From: Mailhella sp.
Lineage (GTDB): Bacteria > Desulfobacterota > Desulfovibrionia > Desulfovibrionales > Desulfovibrionaceae
Reading direction: 5' to 3'
Assembly (NCBI GenBank): GCA_017940105.1
Contig: JAGAZG010000040.1
Location: forward strand, 1-9,422
DNA: 9,422 nt
The notes under the pieces are model-generated. The model was not told the origin of the DNA. It did not search any database and was given only the letters and a program-made list of their open reading frames with translations. A program made the position numbers and the translations under genes. This document shows positions 1-6,541 of the stretch, one piece after another (the first letter of the stretch is position 1; every line of letters starts with the position of its first letter).

Positions 1-2
1 GA

Positions 3-641
3 CTGTGGCTGCCGGCTGACAAACAGAAAATCGCTCCTTTTGAACAGGCACTGAAAGAGGAACGTGAAAAACGCGAGCAGCGCAATCTGCTTATGACAGA
101 AAAACTGCGTGAGCTGGGCATTGACATTAAGTACGAGGAAGTCACCAGAATAGCTGGCAACGCCGTTGTCGGACGCCCCCATTTTGCTCAGCTGCTGAAA
201 GAAAAGCGCGTCATTTCTCAGGAAAAAGAAGCGTTTTACAGATACATAGGCAAAGATTGCCCTGCCTACGTTGAGCGCCGTCAGATTTTGCCGGAGCAGG
301 GTGTTGAAATATTAAAAAAATCGGGAGCTGTCATTGCGTTTGCTCATCCAGGCCAGCTTAAAGACTGTTCGCCTGAAGAATTTGAAAAGCTTGTGGCAAG
401 ATTGAAAGAATGCGGGCTGGATGCACTTGAAGTTTACCACAGCTCCCATACGGCAGCAAATGTACGCTATTTGAAGGAAACAGCAAAAAAATATGGGCTG
501 GCTGTAACGGGCGGATCAGATTTTCATGGCGCGCATAAGCCCAATATCCGGCTTGGGCATGTTTTGAGCGGATCCATAAAAGAGAACCGCATAGGTTATG
601 ACATTTATGCCAGGCTGAACGAATACCGCCTTCAGCGGTGA
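3..641 (+). CDS. PHP-domain phosphoesterase, C-terminal part (gene cut by window start)
   Basis: The reading frame is open from base 3 to the TGA at 639-641 and runs in from outside the window, giving 212 visible residues. An internal ATG at 93 is not the real start, because the codons before it already read as family sequence (a charged stretch with EREKREQRN before the LRELGI segment). The PHP family consists of metal-dependent phosphoesterases, including the YciV/TrpH group of 5'-to-3' exoribonucleases and nucleoside 3',5'-bisphosphate phosphatases. Visible signatures are GRPHFAQLL, then AFAHPGQLK, then the closing metal-ligand motif GSDFHG near the C-terminus. The first HxH motif, roughly 80 residues, would lie upstream of the window. 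The gene converges on the HAD phosphatase with 35 bp between stop codons. Family assignment is firm. The substrate (RNA ends versus small bisphosphates) cannot be told from this part. Confidence 0.88.
   Translation: MWLPADKQKIAPFEQALKEEREKREQRNLLMTEKLRELGIDIKYEEVTRIAGNAVVGRPHFAQLLKEKRVISQEKEAFYRYIGKDCPAYVERRQILPEQGVEILKKSGAVIAFAHPGQLKDCSPEEFEKLVARLKECGLDALEVYHSSHTAANVRYLKETAKKYGLAVTGGSDFHGAHKPNIRLGHVLSGSIKENRIGYDIYARLNEYRLQR
624..640. terminator. Small hairpin over the PHP gene stop codon, possible weak terminator
   Basis: ACCGC at 625-629 pairs with GCGGT at 635-639 around a 5-nt loop, with a possible extra U-G pair at 624/640. It lies between two convergent genes, where a bidirectional terminator would be useful. 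There is no U-tract on either side, so intrinsic termination is doubtful and the structure may be chance. Confidence 0.2.
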
Positions 642-676
642 ACTGCCTGGCATGCATCAGCAACCATGAAACTGAG

Positions 677-1453
677 TTAAAGCTCCCATGCCTGTCCAAG
701 ATCACCAGCAATAACCGTTGGCTGCAGCGCTTCTTTTTGTACATCTTCAAGCGTTGCTTCTCCGCTGAGAACAAGAATGAAATCGATGCCGGCATTCTCT
801 GCAAGCTTTTTGTCCGTGCTTAATCTGTCGCCGGCCATGACCATTTCTGATTTTGGATACTTTTGAAGCAAAGGTTTAAGAATGTTTGGATCAGGCTTGC
901 CAAAAATATATTGCGGGCTCCTGCCCGTGGCAACTTTATAAAGTGCCAGCATGCTTCCTGCATCGGGCAGCGGACCTTCATGCGAAGGACAGACCTTGTC
1001 TGGATGCGTGGCTAAAAAAAGCACTTCTGGATGATTTTCCAAAAGCAAAGCGGAACGGGCGAGCTTTTGATAGGTCAATTCGGTATCATAGGCCAGTATG
1101 ACAGCCTGGGCGCCTTCTTCCTGCTGCCGGAGCTCTGGCATGCGCCGGGCAAGGTCAGAGCAGAAATCATGATTGCCTACAACATACGCGGTGCGGATGC
1201 TTTCTTTTTTTAAAAAATCAGTCAAAGGCATCACGGGCGTTAAAATCCTGCTTAAATCCGCCATGATGCCCATTCTGTTTAATTTGTTTACATAGGTTTC
1301 GGGCGATTTTGAAGTGTTGTTGCTGAGAAAGTAAAAGTCAAGCGCATCCCACCACTTTTTTATAAAATCAACGGCTCCGTCAATGGGAATGTCGCCCAGG
1401 TAGACGGTTCCATCCATGTCAAGAACCACGCAGCGCTTTTCAGAAATTTTCAT
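677..1453 (-). CDS. HAD superfamily IIA (NagD-like) sugar/polyol phosphatase
   Basis: The 258-residue protein matches the usual length of NagD/AraL/phosphoglycolate phosphatase-type HAD-IIA hydrolases, which are soluble Mg-dependent phosphatases of small phosphorylated metabolites. Motif I is DMDGT (residues 12-16), with the nucleophile Asp12 and acid/base Asp14. Motif II is LSNNTS (43-48). The catalytic lysine is in GKPDP (185-189) and motif IV is GDRLSTD (208-214). The C2-type cap lies between motifs II and III. ATG at 1453 is chosen because the conserved motif I follows directly; a GGAG (complement of 1465-1468) lies 11 nt upstream, slightly far. The gene is divergent from glpABC and convergent with the PHP gene. 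Some family members hydrolyse glycerol 3-phosphate or phosphoglycolate (human PGP; Mycobacterium tuberculosis Rv1692). The neighbourhood makes glycerol 3-phosphate a reasonable inferred substrate, but the sequence does not prove it. Confidence 0.9.
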   Translation of the reverse strand: MKISEKRCVVLDMDGTVYLGDIPIDGAVDFIKKWWDALDFYFLSNNTSKSPETYVNKLNRMGIMADLSRILTPVMPLTDFLKKESIRTAYVVGNHDFCSDLARRMPELRQQEEGAQAVILAYDTELTYQKLARSALLLENHPEVLFLATHPDKVCPSHEGPLPDAGSMLALYKVATGRSPQYIFGKPDPNILKPLLQKYPKSEMVMAGDRLSTDKKLAENAGIDFILVLSGEATLEDVQKEALQPTVIAGDLGQAWEL

Positions 1454-1491
1454 TAGTCTTCACACTCCATTTGCATAAGGCTTTCTTCGGC

Positions 1492-1520
1492 ATAGTACGT
1501 TCATTCAAACTGGCTTGCAA
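1492..1520 (-). promoter_or_regulatory. Candidate sigma-70 promoter for the HAD phosphatase gene
   Basis: Read on the minus strand, TTGCAA (complement of 1515-1520, 4 of 6 to consensus) is followed after exactly 17 bp by TACTAT (complement of 1492-1497, 4 of 6). Transcription would start near 1485 and give a leader of about 30 nt before the ATG at 1453. Spacing and position are right; the boxes are only moderate matches. Confidence 0.4.
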
Positions 1521-1543
1521 GCGTATAAAAAATTTTTACAACA

Positions 1544-1552
1544 TGTTATAAT
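1544..1552 (+). promoter_or_regulatory. Extended -10 promoter for glpABC
   Basis: A perfect TATAAT at 1547-1552 is preceded by TG at 1544-1545, giving the extended -10 form TGnTATAAT. At the 17-bp position the -35 region (1524-1529, TATAAA) is a poor match, which an extended -10 or an activator can make up for. The upstream DNA is A+T-rich. The predicted start is about 1559, on the edge of the inverted repeat at 1560-1591, leaving a leader of about 105 nt before the glpA GTG. Confidence 0.5.
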
Positions 1553-1559
1553 TATTATT

Positions 1560-1591
1560 TTTTATGCTGCTTGACGAGGTACAGCATAAAA
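1560..1591. promoter_or_regulatory. Perfect 10-bp inverted repeat at the glp transcription start, candidate operator
   Basis: TTTTATGCTG at 1560-1569 is exactly inverted as CAGCATAAAA at 1582-1591, with a 12-nt spacer. The half-site centres lie 22 bp apart, about two helical turns, as expected for a dimeric DNA-binding protein. It starts at or beside the predicted glp +1, a classic repressor position. It could instead fold as a 5' leader hairpin in the mRNA. No U-tract follows and no gene upstream on this strand needs terminating, so a terminator is unlikely. I do not recognise it as an E. coli GlpR, FNR or CRP site. Confidence 0.45.
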
Positions 1592-1653
1592 GTTAAATTG
1601 CCGCAGTGGGCGTACTGTCCATAAAGTTTTACCGTTTGCATAGAAAAACTCAT

Positions 1654-1658
1654 GGAGG
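1654..1658 (+). promoter_or_regulatory. Ribosome-binding site that decides the glpA start
   Basis: GGAGG at 1654-1658 sits 5 nt before an in-frame GTG at 1664. The competing ATG at 1652 has this Shine-Dalgarno sequence inside its own first codons and no purine-rich anti-16S match before it. This favours initiation at GTG 1664. Confidence 0.65.
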
Positions 1659-1663
1659 CGGAC

Positions 1664-3274
1664 GTGGATCACGCAACTGTTGTCATCATAGGCGGAGGAG
1701 CGACAGGCATCGGCATCCTCAGGGATTTAAGCATGCGCGGGATTCAGGCTGTTCTTCTTGAACAGGGCTGCATAGCCGCCGGAGCAAGCTCGCGCTATCA
1801 TGGCTTACTGCACAGCGGAGCAAGATACGCTGTTAAAGATAACGATGCGGCCAGGGAATGCATCGAAGAAAACATGGTGCTTCGCCGCATAGGCAGCCAG
1901 TGCGTTGAGGTTTCCGAAGGTTTTTTTGTCCTTACCGACCAAGACGATCCTGCCTTTGAACGTCCGTGGGTTGAAGCCTGTGCAAAAGCCGGCATAAAGA
2001 CAGAACAGATTGATGTAAAAGAGGCTCTCAGGCTTGAACCGAATCTGTCCCGCTCCGTCAAAGCCGTGTACCGCGTGCCTGATTCCAGCGTCGATGGTTT
2101 CCGCCTGATTTGGCACAATGCTCTTTCCGCCAGGCGCTATGGTGGGGAAATGCTGACGCATCACCAGGTTTTTGCCATTGAGCAAGAGGGCGGCCGGGTA
2201 AAAGGCGTGCATGTGCTCAACACCGTAACTGGCCAAAAAAGCTATATTTCATGCAATCTGCTCGTCAATGCTGCCGGTTCATGGAGCGGCAACGTCGCAA
2301 AAATGGTGGGACTTGACGTGGCGGTTCAGCCAGACCGCGGCACCCTTGTCGCTTTCAATCACCGGTTTACCTCCAGGATCCTCAACAGGCTGCACAAGAG
2401 TTCAGACGGAGACATTTTTGTGCCTCATGGATCGATAACAATATTGGGAACGACGTCTTTCCACGCAGACCGGCCCGATGCTCATGATGTCCCGACAGAA
2501 GACATTCTCAAGCTTCTTGATATCGGCGAAGCACTAATTCCAGATATACGGACCTACAGAATTTTGCGTGCCTTTGCCGGAACGCGTCCCTTATACGCTG
2601 GCAAGTCAGGAGGACAGGGTAGGGAAGTGAGCCGTGGTTTTCATATAGCTGACCATCAGGAAGACGGGCTTGAAGGCATGGTGTCCATATTTGGCGGAAA
2701 GTTCACTACGTACAGGCTCATGGCTGAAAAACTTTCTGACCTTGTCTGCAAGAAGCTTGGGGTGCATGCGGCTTGCAGAACGGCAGAGGAGCCTCTCATC
2801 GAAGAACCTTCTGCCGAACTTCTTGAAAAGGCGAAAAAGTATTTTCCCGTTCACGGGGTTACGCTTGCGGCAAACAGGCTTGGCGCGGCCTTTCCCATTG
2901 TCGTTGAAAAAGCGGCCGCTCTGTCATCTAACCCGCTGCTCTGCGAATGCGAGATGGTTTCACGCGCTGAAATAGAATATGTGGCTTCTGATCCGTCGAC
3001 CACATCCATGAATGACATCAGAATCCGAACCAGAATGGGGATGGGCACCTGCCAGGGCACATTCTGCTCCCTGCGCACCATCGGCGCGCTTTCTGAATGC
3101 AGAATACCGTTTCCAACCCCTCCGACCGAGAGCCTGCATCATTTCCTTCAGGAACGCTGGAAGGGGCTGCGCCCGGCTATCTGGGGAATTCAGGCAAAAG
3201 AGATGGAGCTTGGCCGCTCCGTATATGCTGCCACTTTAAATATTGACGGGGCGCTCAATGAGCAAAAAAACTGA
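1664..3274 (+). CDS. glpA: Anaerobic glycerol-3-phosphate dehydrogenase subunit A (FAD catalytic subunit)
   Basis: GlpA oxidises sn-glycerol 3-phosphate to dihydroxyacetone phosphate at the cytoplasmic face of the membrane and passes electrons through GlpB and GlpC to quinone. From the GTG start it has 536 residues (540 from the ATG at 1652), close to the roughly 540 of E. coli GlpA. The N-terminal FAD-binding Rossmann motif is IIGGGATGIG (GGGATG at residues 10-15), followed by the conserved AAGASSRYHGLLHSGARYAV segment (about 38-57). FGGKFTTYR is near residue 343. The C-terminus carries the BFD-like [2Fe-2S] domain with CEC (Cys427, Cys429) and CQGTFC (Cys463, Cys468), which separates GlpA from the shorter aerobic GlpD. 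It is the first gene of a tight operon: its 3' end overlaps glpB by 17 nt. Confidence is high. Confidence 0.95.
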   Translation: MDHATVVIIGGGATGIGILRDLSMRGIQAVLLEQGCIAAGASSRYHGLLHSGARYAVKDNDAARECIEENMVLRRIGSQCVEVSEGFFVLTDQDDPAFERPWVEACAKAGIKTEQIDVKEALRLEPNLSRSVKAVYRVPDSSVDGFRLIWHNALSARRYGGEMLTHHQVFAIEQEGGRVKGVHVLNTVTGQKSYISCNLLVNAAGSWSGNVAKMVGLDVAVQPDRGTLVAFNHRFTSRILNRLHKSSDGDIFVPHGSITILGTTSFHADRPDAHDVPTEDILKLLDIGEALIPDIRTYRILRAFAGTRPLYAGKSGGQGREVSRGFHIADHQEDGLEGMVSIFGGKFTTYRLMAEKLSDLVCKKLGVHAACRTAEEPLIEEPSAELLEKAKKYFPVHGVTLAANRLGAAFPIVVEKAAALSSNPLLCECEMVSRAEIEYVASDPSTTSMNDIRIRTRMGMGTCQGTFCSLRTIGALSECRIPFPTPPTESLHHFLQERWKGLRPAIWGIQAKEMELGRSVYAATLNIDGALNEQKN

Positions 3275-4514
3275 TATAATCGTGGTTGGTTCCGGTCTTG
3301 CCGGACTGACAGCTGCATTATCGGCCAGGGCATCCGGCAGGCAAGTGCTGCTCATCACGCATGGCGTAGGCTCCCTTGCAGTCAGCAGCGGCTGCATTGA
3401 CGTGCTGGGCTACCATAACGGCTGTCCCGTTCAGGATCCAATTGCTGACCTGCCACAGCTTAATCCGGAACATCCATACAGCCTTGCCGGGGCTGAACGG
3501 GTTGAAAAGGCCATTGACTGGCTTCAGTCTCTTTGCCTTGCCGGCGGACTGAACATGCAAAAGAATCTTTCTCGCCGCAATCATGAGCTCATTACCGTGA
3601 TGGGGACATTAAAGCCCAGCTACCTTTGTCCGGAAAGCTTCTGCACTGAATGCTTTGCCAAAGCCCGTCGAGCCGCAGTCGTTTCCTTTGAAAACATGAA
3701 GGACGTGCATCCGTTGCTCATCATTGACCAGTTGCACCGCTATGCGCGTTTTGCCGACATGGAATTTATGGAAGCCATGCTTCCTTGCCCCATTGACCAA
3801 AGCCACAGAAACGTCACTCCGCTGGATGTCGCCAGGTTCGTCGATACGCCCGAAGGCCTTGAATGGCTGCGCCTCAGCCTTGAACCCTATGCAAAACTTT
3901 ACCCGATTCTGCTTATGCCGCCTGTTCTTGGCGTGAAAAACAGCCAGAAGGTGTGGGGGACGCTTTGCGATGTTTTAAAAGTCCGCATTGTCGAAATGGT
4001 TTCCATACCGCCTGGCGTAGCGGGGCTCAGGCTGCGCGAAGTGCTCAGGAACGCGTTGAATGAAGCCGGAATCACCATGATCGAAAACGCTCTTGCCGTC
4101 CGTGCTGTTGCGGACGACAAAAAATGCCTTTCAGTCGTGACATCAGGCGCCGGCGGCGAACACAGCTGGGAAGCCAGCCAGTTTATTATTGCCACCGGGG
4201 GCATTCTGGGCGGCGGAGTAGCCACGTCTCCAGGAAAAGCCTGGGAAACAATTTTCAATATCCCGATCAAGGCTCCTGAAAATCCTCAGGAATGGTCGTC
4301 TACCGAAATATTCGGCAGGAGTTTCTTTTCGCAAATGGGTGTCAGGGTAAACGCTGATCTCAAAGCCATAGACGATTCTGGCGCCGTTCTGTATGAAAAC
4401 GTGCGTTTTGCAGGCAGAACGATAGGCGGCTATGACTATGCGTCAGAAAAAAGCGGGCATGGGACCGCGCTTGTCACAGGCATGCTTGCGGGCGAGCTAG
4501 CAGGTAAGGAGTAA
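3258..4514 (+). CDS. glpB: Anaerobic glycerol-3-phosphate dehydrogenase subunit B
   Basis: GlpB is the second flavoprotein-like subunit of the anaerobic glycerol-3-phosphate dehydrogenase, thought to help anchor GlpA to GlpC and relay electrons. From ATG 3258 the protein has 418 residues, matching the family's usual length of about 419. The N-terminus is a dinucleotide-binding fold with VVGSGLAGLTAAL (GSGLAG at residues 11-16), followed by the SSGCIDVLGY segment typical of GlpB. A conserved GGYDYASEKSGHGTAL segment lies near the C-terminus. A TTG at 3243 would add five residues, but ATG 3258 directly before the Rossmann fold is more natural. It has only a weak G-rich ribosome site, 3248-3251, and probably relies on translational coupling to glpA, which it overlaps. 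glpC follows after 6 bp. Confidence 0.93.
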   Translation: MSKKTDIIVVGSGLAGLTAALSARASGRQVLLITHGVGSLAVSSGCIDVLGYHNGCPVQDPIADLPQLNPEHPYSLAGAERVEKAIDWLQSLCLAGGLNMQKNLSRRNHELITVMGTLKPSYLCPESFCTECFAKARRAAVVSFENMKDVHPLLIIDQLHRYARFADMEFMEAMLPCPIDQSHRNVTPLDVARFVDTPEGLEWLRLSLEPYAKLYPILLMPPVLGVKNSQKVWGTLCDVLKVRIVEMVSIPPGVAGLRLREVLRNALNEAGITMIENALAVRAVADDKKCLSVVTSGAGGEHSWEASQFIIATGGILGGGVATSPGKAWETIFNIPIKAPENPQEWSSTEIFGRSFFSQMGVRVNADLKAIDDSGAVLYENVRFAGRTIGGYDYASEKSGHGTALVTGMLAGELAGKE

Positions 4515-4520
4515 TGCGCA

Positions 4521-5732
4521 ATGTTGTCAAAGACCGATACTGATAAATGTGTTGCCTGTTCCACATGCGTGGTGCAATGCCCGGTTGCAGAAGTGACAAC
4601 CAAATTTCTCGGTCCCAGAATGCTTGGACCGGCTTCTGAACGGTTTCGCCTTCTGAACGATGGCGAAGACAGTTCACTGACATACTGCGCAAACTGCAAA
4701 AACTGCGATATTTCGTGCCCGCAGGGCGTTGGCGTTTCAAATATCAACATGCTTGCCAGAGCGGCGTACGCCAAAAAGCACAGGCCGTCGTTCAGGGACT
4801 GGATTCTCGCCCACGGCGAGCTGGAATCCAGGCTGGCAGGCATCTTTCCGGCTGCTCTTGCCAATTTTGGCATGGCGAATCCCATAAGCAAATGCATCCT
4901 TGATAAAATTGGCATCAGCAAAAAGGCTGATCTGCCAAGGTTTGCCTCAAAGCAGCTTGCCGCAGCTTTTAAAGCATATAAGCAGCCAGAACAGTTAAGT
5001 AAGAAGGTTGTTTTTTTTCCTGGCTGCTTCATTAAAGCATACGCGCCGCAAACAGGCATGGATTTTGTCTGGCTGTTGAACAAGGCAGGCTACAGGGTTG
5101 AGCTGCCAGACGCGTTCTGCTGCTGCGGAACGCCGCTTTATACCAATGGCTTTGCAGACGATGCACGAAAGAACGCCGAGAAAAACCTGGCTGAAATGCG
5201 CAAATGGAAGGAGCAGGGCATAAAGGTTCTTGCGCTTTGTCCAAGTTGCGAACTCATGTTTAAAGAAGAACTGCCGGTTTTCTTTCCTGATCTTGCGCAC
5301 GATGGCGCTTCTTATCTGGAAAACGGCGAAGAGTTTGTTCTTGGCTGCATTTCACGGGGGGAGCTTGTTATTGACGCCCCAGGCAATGCCATGAAAGATA
5401 AAAAAATCATATACCACGCCCCATGCCATTTAAGGGCTCTTGGATCCGGCATGCCTGGGTTGGATATGCTTGGCAGCATACCCGGGCTTAAAGTTTCAAG
5501 CGCCAGTGCAGGATGCTGCGGCATATCAGGAAGCTATGGTTTTAAAAAAGAAAAATACGATATTTCAATGGCCATAGGCAGCAAATTGTTCCAGTCCATT
5601 AAAAACTCAAACGCAGATCTTGCCGCGACGGAATGCGGCACATGCAAGGTGCAGATCATGCATGGCACGGCCATGCCTTGCGAACATCCCGTGAGCATTT
5701 TAAAGCATTATCTGGAAAAAGAGCAACAGTGA
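4521..5732 (+). CDS. glpC: Anaerobic glycerol-3-phosphate dehydrogenase subunit C (iron-sulfur, CCG domains)
   Basis: GlpC is the membrane-associated electron-transfer subunit that takes electrons from GlpAB to the quinone pool. The protein has 403 residues, close to the E. coli length of 396. Two ferredoxin-like 4Fe-4S motifs open it: Cys10, 13, 16, 20 and Cys56, 59, 62, 66, each with the last Cys followed by Pro. Two cysteine-rich CCG domains follow, as in heterodisulfide reductase subunit B and lactate/glycolate oxidase iron-sulfur subunits. The first has Cys169, Cys200-202, Cys240 and Cys243; the second has Cys302, Cys332-333, Cys372 and Cys375. No clear transmembrane helix is visible. 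ATG 4521 is preceded by AAGGAG (4506-4511) at 9 nt, and that site overlaps the glpB stop codon, so the genes are translationally linked. Given glpA and glpB upstream, GlpC is much the best call. Confidence 0.94.
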   Translation: MLSKTDTDKCVACSTCVVQCPVAEVTTKFLGPRMLGPASERFRLLNDGEDSSLTYCANCKNCDISCPQGVGVSNINMLARAAYAKKHRPSFRDWILAHGELESRLAGIFPAALANFGMANPISKCILDKIGISKKADLPRFASKQLAAAFKAYKQPEQLSKKVVFFPGCFIKAYAPQTGMDFVWLLNKAGYRVELPDAFCCCGTPLYTNGFADDARKNAEKNLAEMRKWKEQGIKVLALCPSCELMFKEELPVFFPDLAHDGASYLENGEEFVLGCISRGELVIDAPGNAMKDKKIIYHAPCHLRALGSGMPGLDMLGSIPGLKVSSASAGCCGISGSYGFKKEKYDISMAIGSKLFQSIKNSNADLAATECGTCKVQIMHGTAMPCEHPVSILKHYLEKEQQ

Positions 5733-5743
5733 AAATATGCATA

Positions 5744-5764
5744 CCAGGGCAAAGCTTGCCTTGG
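5744..5764 (+). terminator. Hairpin just after glpC, no U-tract
   Basis: CCAGGGCAA at 5744-5752 pairs with TTGCCTTGG at 5756-5764 (nine pairs including one G-U, 3-nt loop), starting 12 nt after the glpC stop. No run of T follows, so it is not a standard intrinsic terminator. It may protect the 3' end of the mRNA or precede factor-dependent termination. Confidence 0.35.
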
Positions 5765-5786
5765 CTGAACGCGTCATAACGCCAGC

Positions 5787-5806
5787 TACAGGCATTTATA
5801 CCTGTG
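5787..5806 (+). other. Second small inverted repeat downstream of glpC
   Basis: ACAGG at 5788-5792 pairs with CCTGT at 5801-5805 around an 8-nt loop, with a possible extra U-G pair. It lacks a T-run and is weak. It may add to 3'-end folding of the glp transcript or be chance. Confidence 0.2.
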
Positions 5807-5820
5807 TATCATTATAAAAG

Positions 5821-5840
5821 TTTACATAATTTACATTATG
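5821..5840. repeat. Tandem 9-mer repeat with internal inverted repeat
   Basis: TTTACATAA at 5821-5829 is followed at once by TTTACATTA at 5830-5838, a direct repeat with one mismatch. The same stretch contains the inverted repeat CATAAT (5825-5830) and ATTATG (5835-5840) with a 4-nt spacer. It lies about 110 bp upstream of the bioY promoter and could be a regulator site. It could also be chance in A+T-rich intergenic DNA. Confidence 0.25.
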
Positions 5841-5902
5841 GGACATTTTTTAGCGCGTGCGATATATCATCTTAAATAAAGAAGTCGTCTGTGCATGGTT
5901 TA

Positions 5903-5938
5903 TTGTAAACTTATTTTTATTTAAATTTTGGTTGACAA
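5903..5938. promoter_or_regulatory. BirA-like biotin repressor operator upstream of bioY
   Basis: TTGTAAACT at 5903-5911 and GGTTGACAA at 5930-5938 form an inverted pair. From memory, the known BirA operator has halves TTGTAAACC and GGTTTACAA, so each half here matches 8 of 9. The spacer is 18 bp, longer than the 14-16 bp I recall as usual, which is the main doubt. The right half contains the promoter's -35 box, so bound BirA would block RNA polymerase when biotin is plentiful. The next gene is a biotin transporter, which strongly supports the reading. Confidence 0.65.
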
Positions 5939-5961
5939 TTGTGCTCTGCCTCATCTACAAA
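5932..5961 (+). promoter_or_regulatory. Sigma-70 promoter of the bioYMN operon
   Basis: A perfect -35 box TTGACA (5932-5937) is followed after 18 bp by TACAAA (5956-5961, 4 of 6 to consensus). The start would be near 5968, giving a leader of about 43 nt to the bioY ATG. The -35 box lies inside the right half of the BirA-like operator, so promoter and operator calls support each other. Confidence 0.55.
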
Positions 5962-6010
5962 TCGCTGGTTGCGTTATCTGAGTTCACAGTAAATTTCAAG
6001 GAGTTTATAC

Positions 6011-6541
6011 ATGGACCAATCTCTTCAAAAGGTTAAGCAACTCGCCGAACTTGCAGAATTTGCCGCCTTGATTGCCGTATGCAGCATCTTTGTCATACCC
6101 ATTGGTCCCGTACCCATTACGCTCCAGACTATGGTCATAGCGCTTACCGGCATGTTTTTAGGTGTTAAACGCGGCATGCTTGCCGTAATGCTTTATATAT
6201 TTGCCGGCTGCCTCGGCATGCCTGTTTTTGCCGGCGGTAAAGCCGGGATCGGCGTTTTGCTCGGACCAACCGGTGGTTATCTCTTAGGATTCATTGCCAA
6301 AGCAGGCATTTGCGGTCTTGTCAGCGCCAACCAGCGTACCTGGCATATAATTATACTTTTGCTGATCGGTCTTGTTGTTGCTCATGCAGCCGGCATAATC
6401 GGTCTTTGCCTGAGCCTTGGCCGCACACCATACCAGGCTATGCTTATCGACGCGGCCTTTATCCCGGGCGATCTTTTAAAAACAGCCGCAGCCTTTTTGC
6501 TGTGGCGCGTCATAACAAAATGCAGGAACAAGCATGCTTGA
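6011..6541 (+). CDS. bioY: Biotin transporter BioY (ECF substrate-binding S component)
   Basis: BioY is the integral membrane protein that captures biotin for an ECF-type importer. The 176-residue protein fits the family, which usually has about 180-200 residues and six transmembrane helices. Hydrophobic segments are visible at about 12-30, 36-51, 56-71, 83-104, 112-134 and 147-168. Family signatures are GPVPITLQTMVIALTGMFLG (about 32-51), the YIFAGCLGMPVFAGG loop (about 62-76), GPTGGYLLGF (85-94) and FIPGDLLKTAAA near the end. ATG 6011 has AAGGAG at 5998-6003, 7 nt upstream. It heads the operon and overlaps the ATPase gene by 8 nt. Control by BirA is inferred from the upstream operator-like repeat. 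Some BioY proteins work alone, but here the full AT module is adjacent. Confidence 0.95.
   Translation: MDQSLQKVKQLAELAEFAALIAVCSIFVIPIGPVPITLQTMVIALTGMFLGVKRGMLAVMLYIFAGCLGMPVFAGGKAGIGVLLGPTGGYLLGFIAKAGICGLVSANQRTWHIIILLLIGLVVAHAAGIIGLCLSLGRTPYQAMLIDAAFIPGDLLKTAAAFLLWRVITKCRNKHA

Noticed and set aside
638..823. A plus-strand frame starting at the end of the PHP gene
   Set aside because: It runs antisense into the HAD gene's C-terminal codons and resembles no protein.
1805..2236. Minus-strand open frames opposite glpA (143 and 106 codons)
   Set aside because: They are antisense shadows of a confidently identified GlpA, without domain signals of their own.
3243..3257. TTG start for glpB
   Set aside because: ATG 3258 lies immediately before the Rossmann fold and gives the usual GlpB length; the five extra residues are not conserved-looking.
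4436..5083. A 215-codon minus-strand open frame opposite glpC
   Set aside because: It lies opposite glpC, whose cysteine motifs are intact; the translation has no recognisable domain and no suitable ribosome site.
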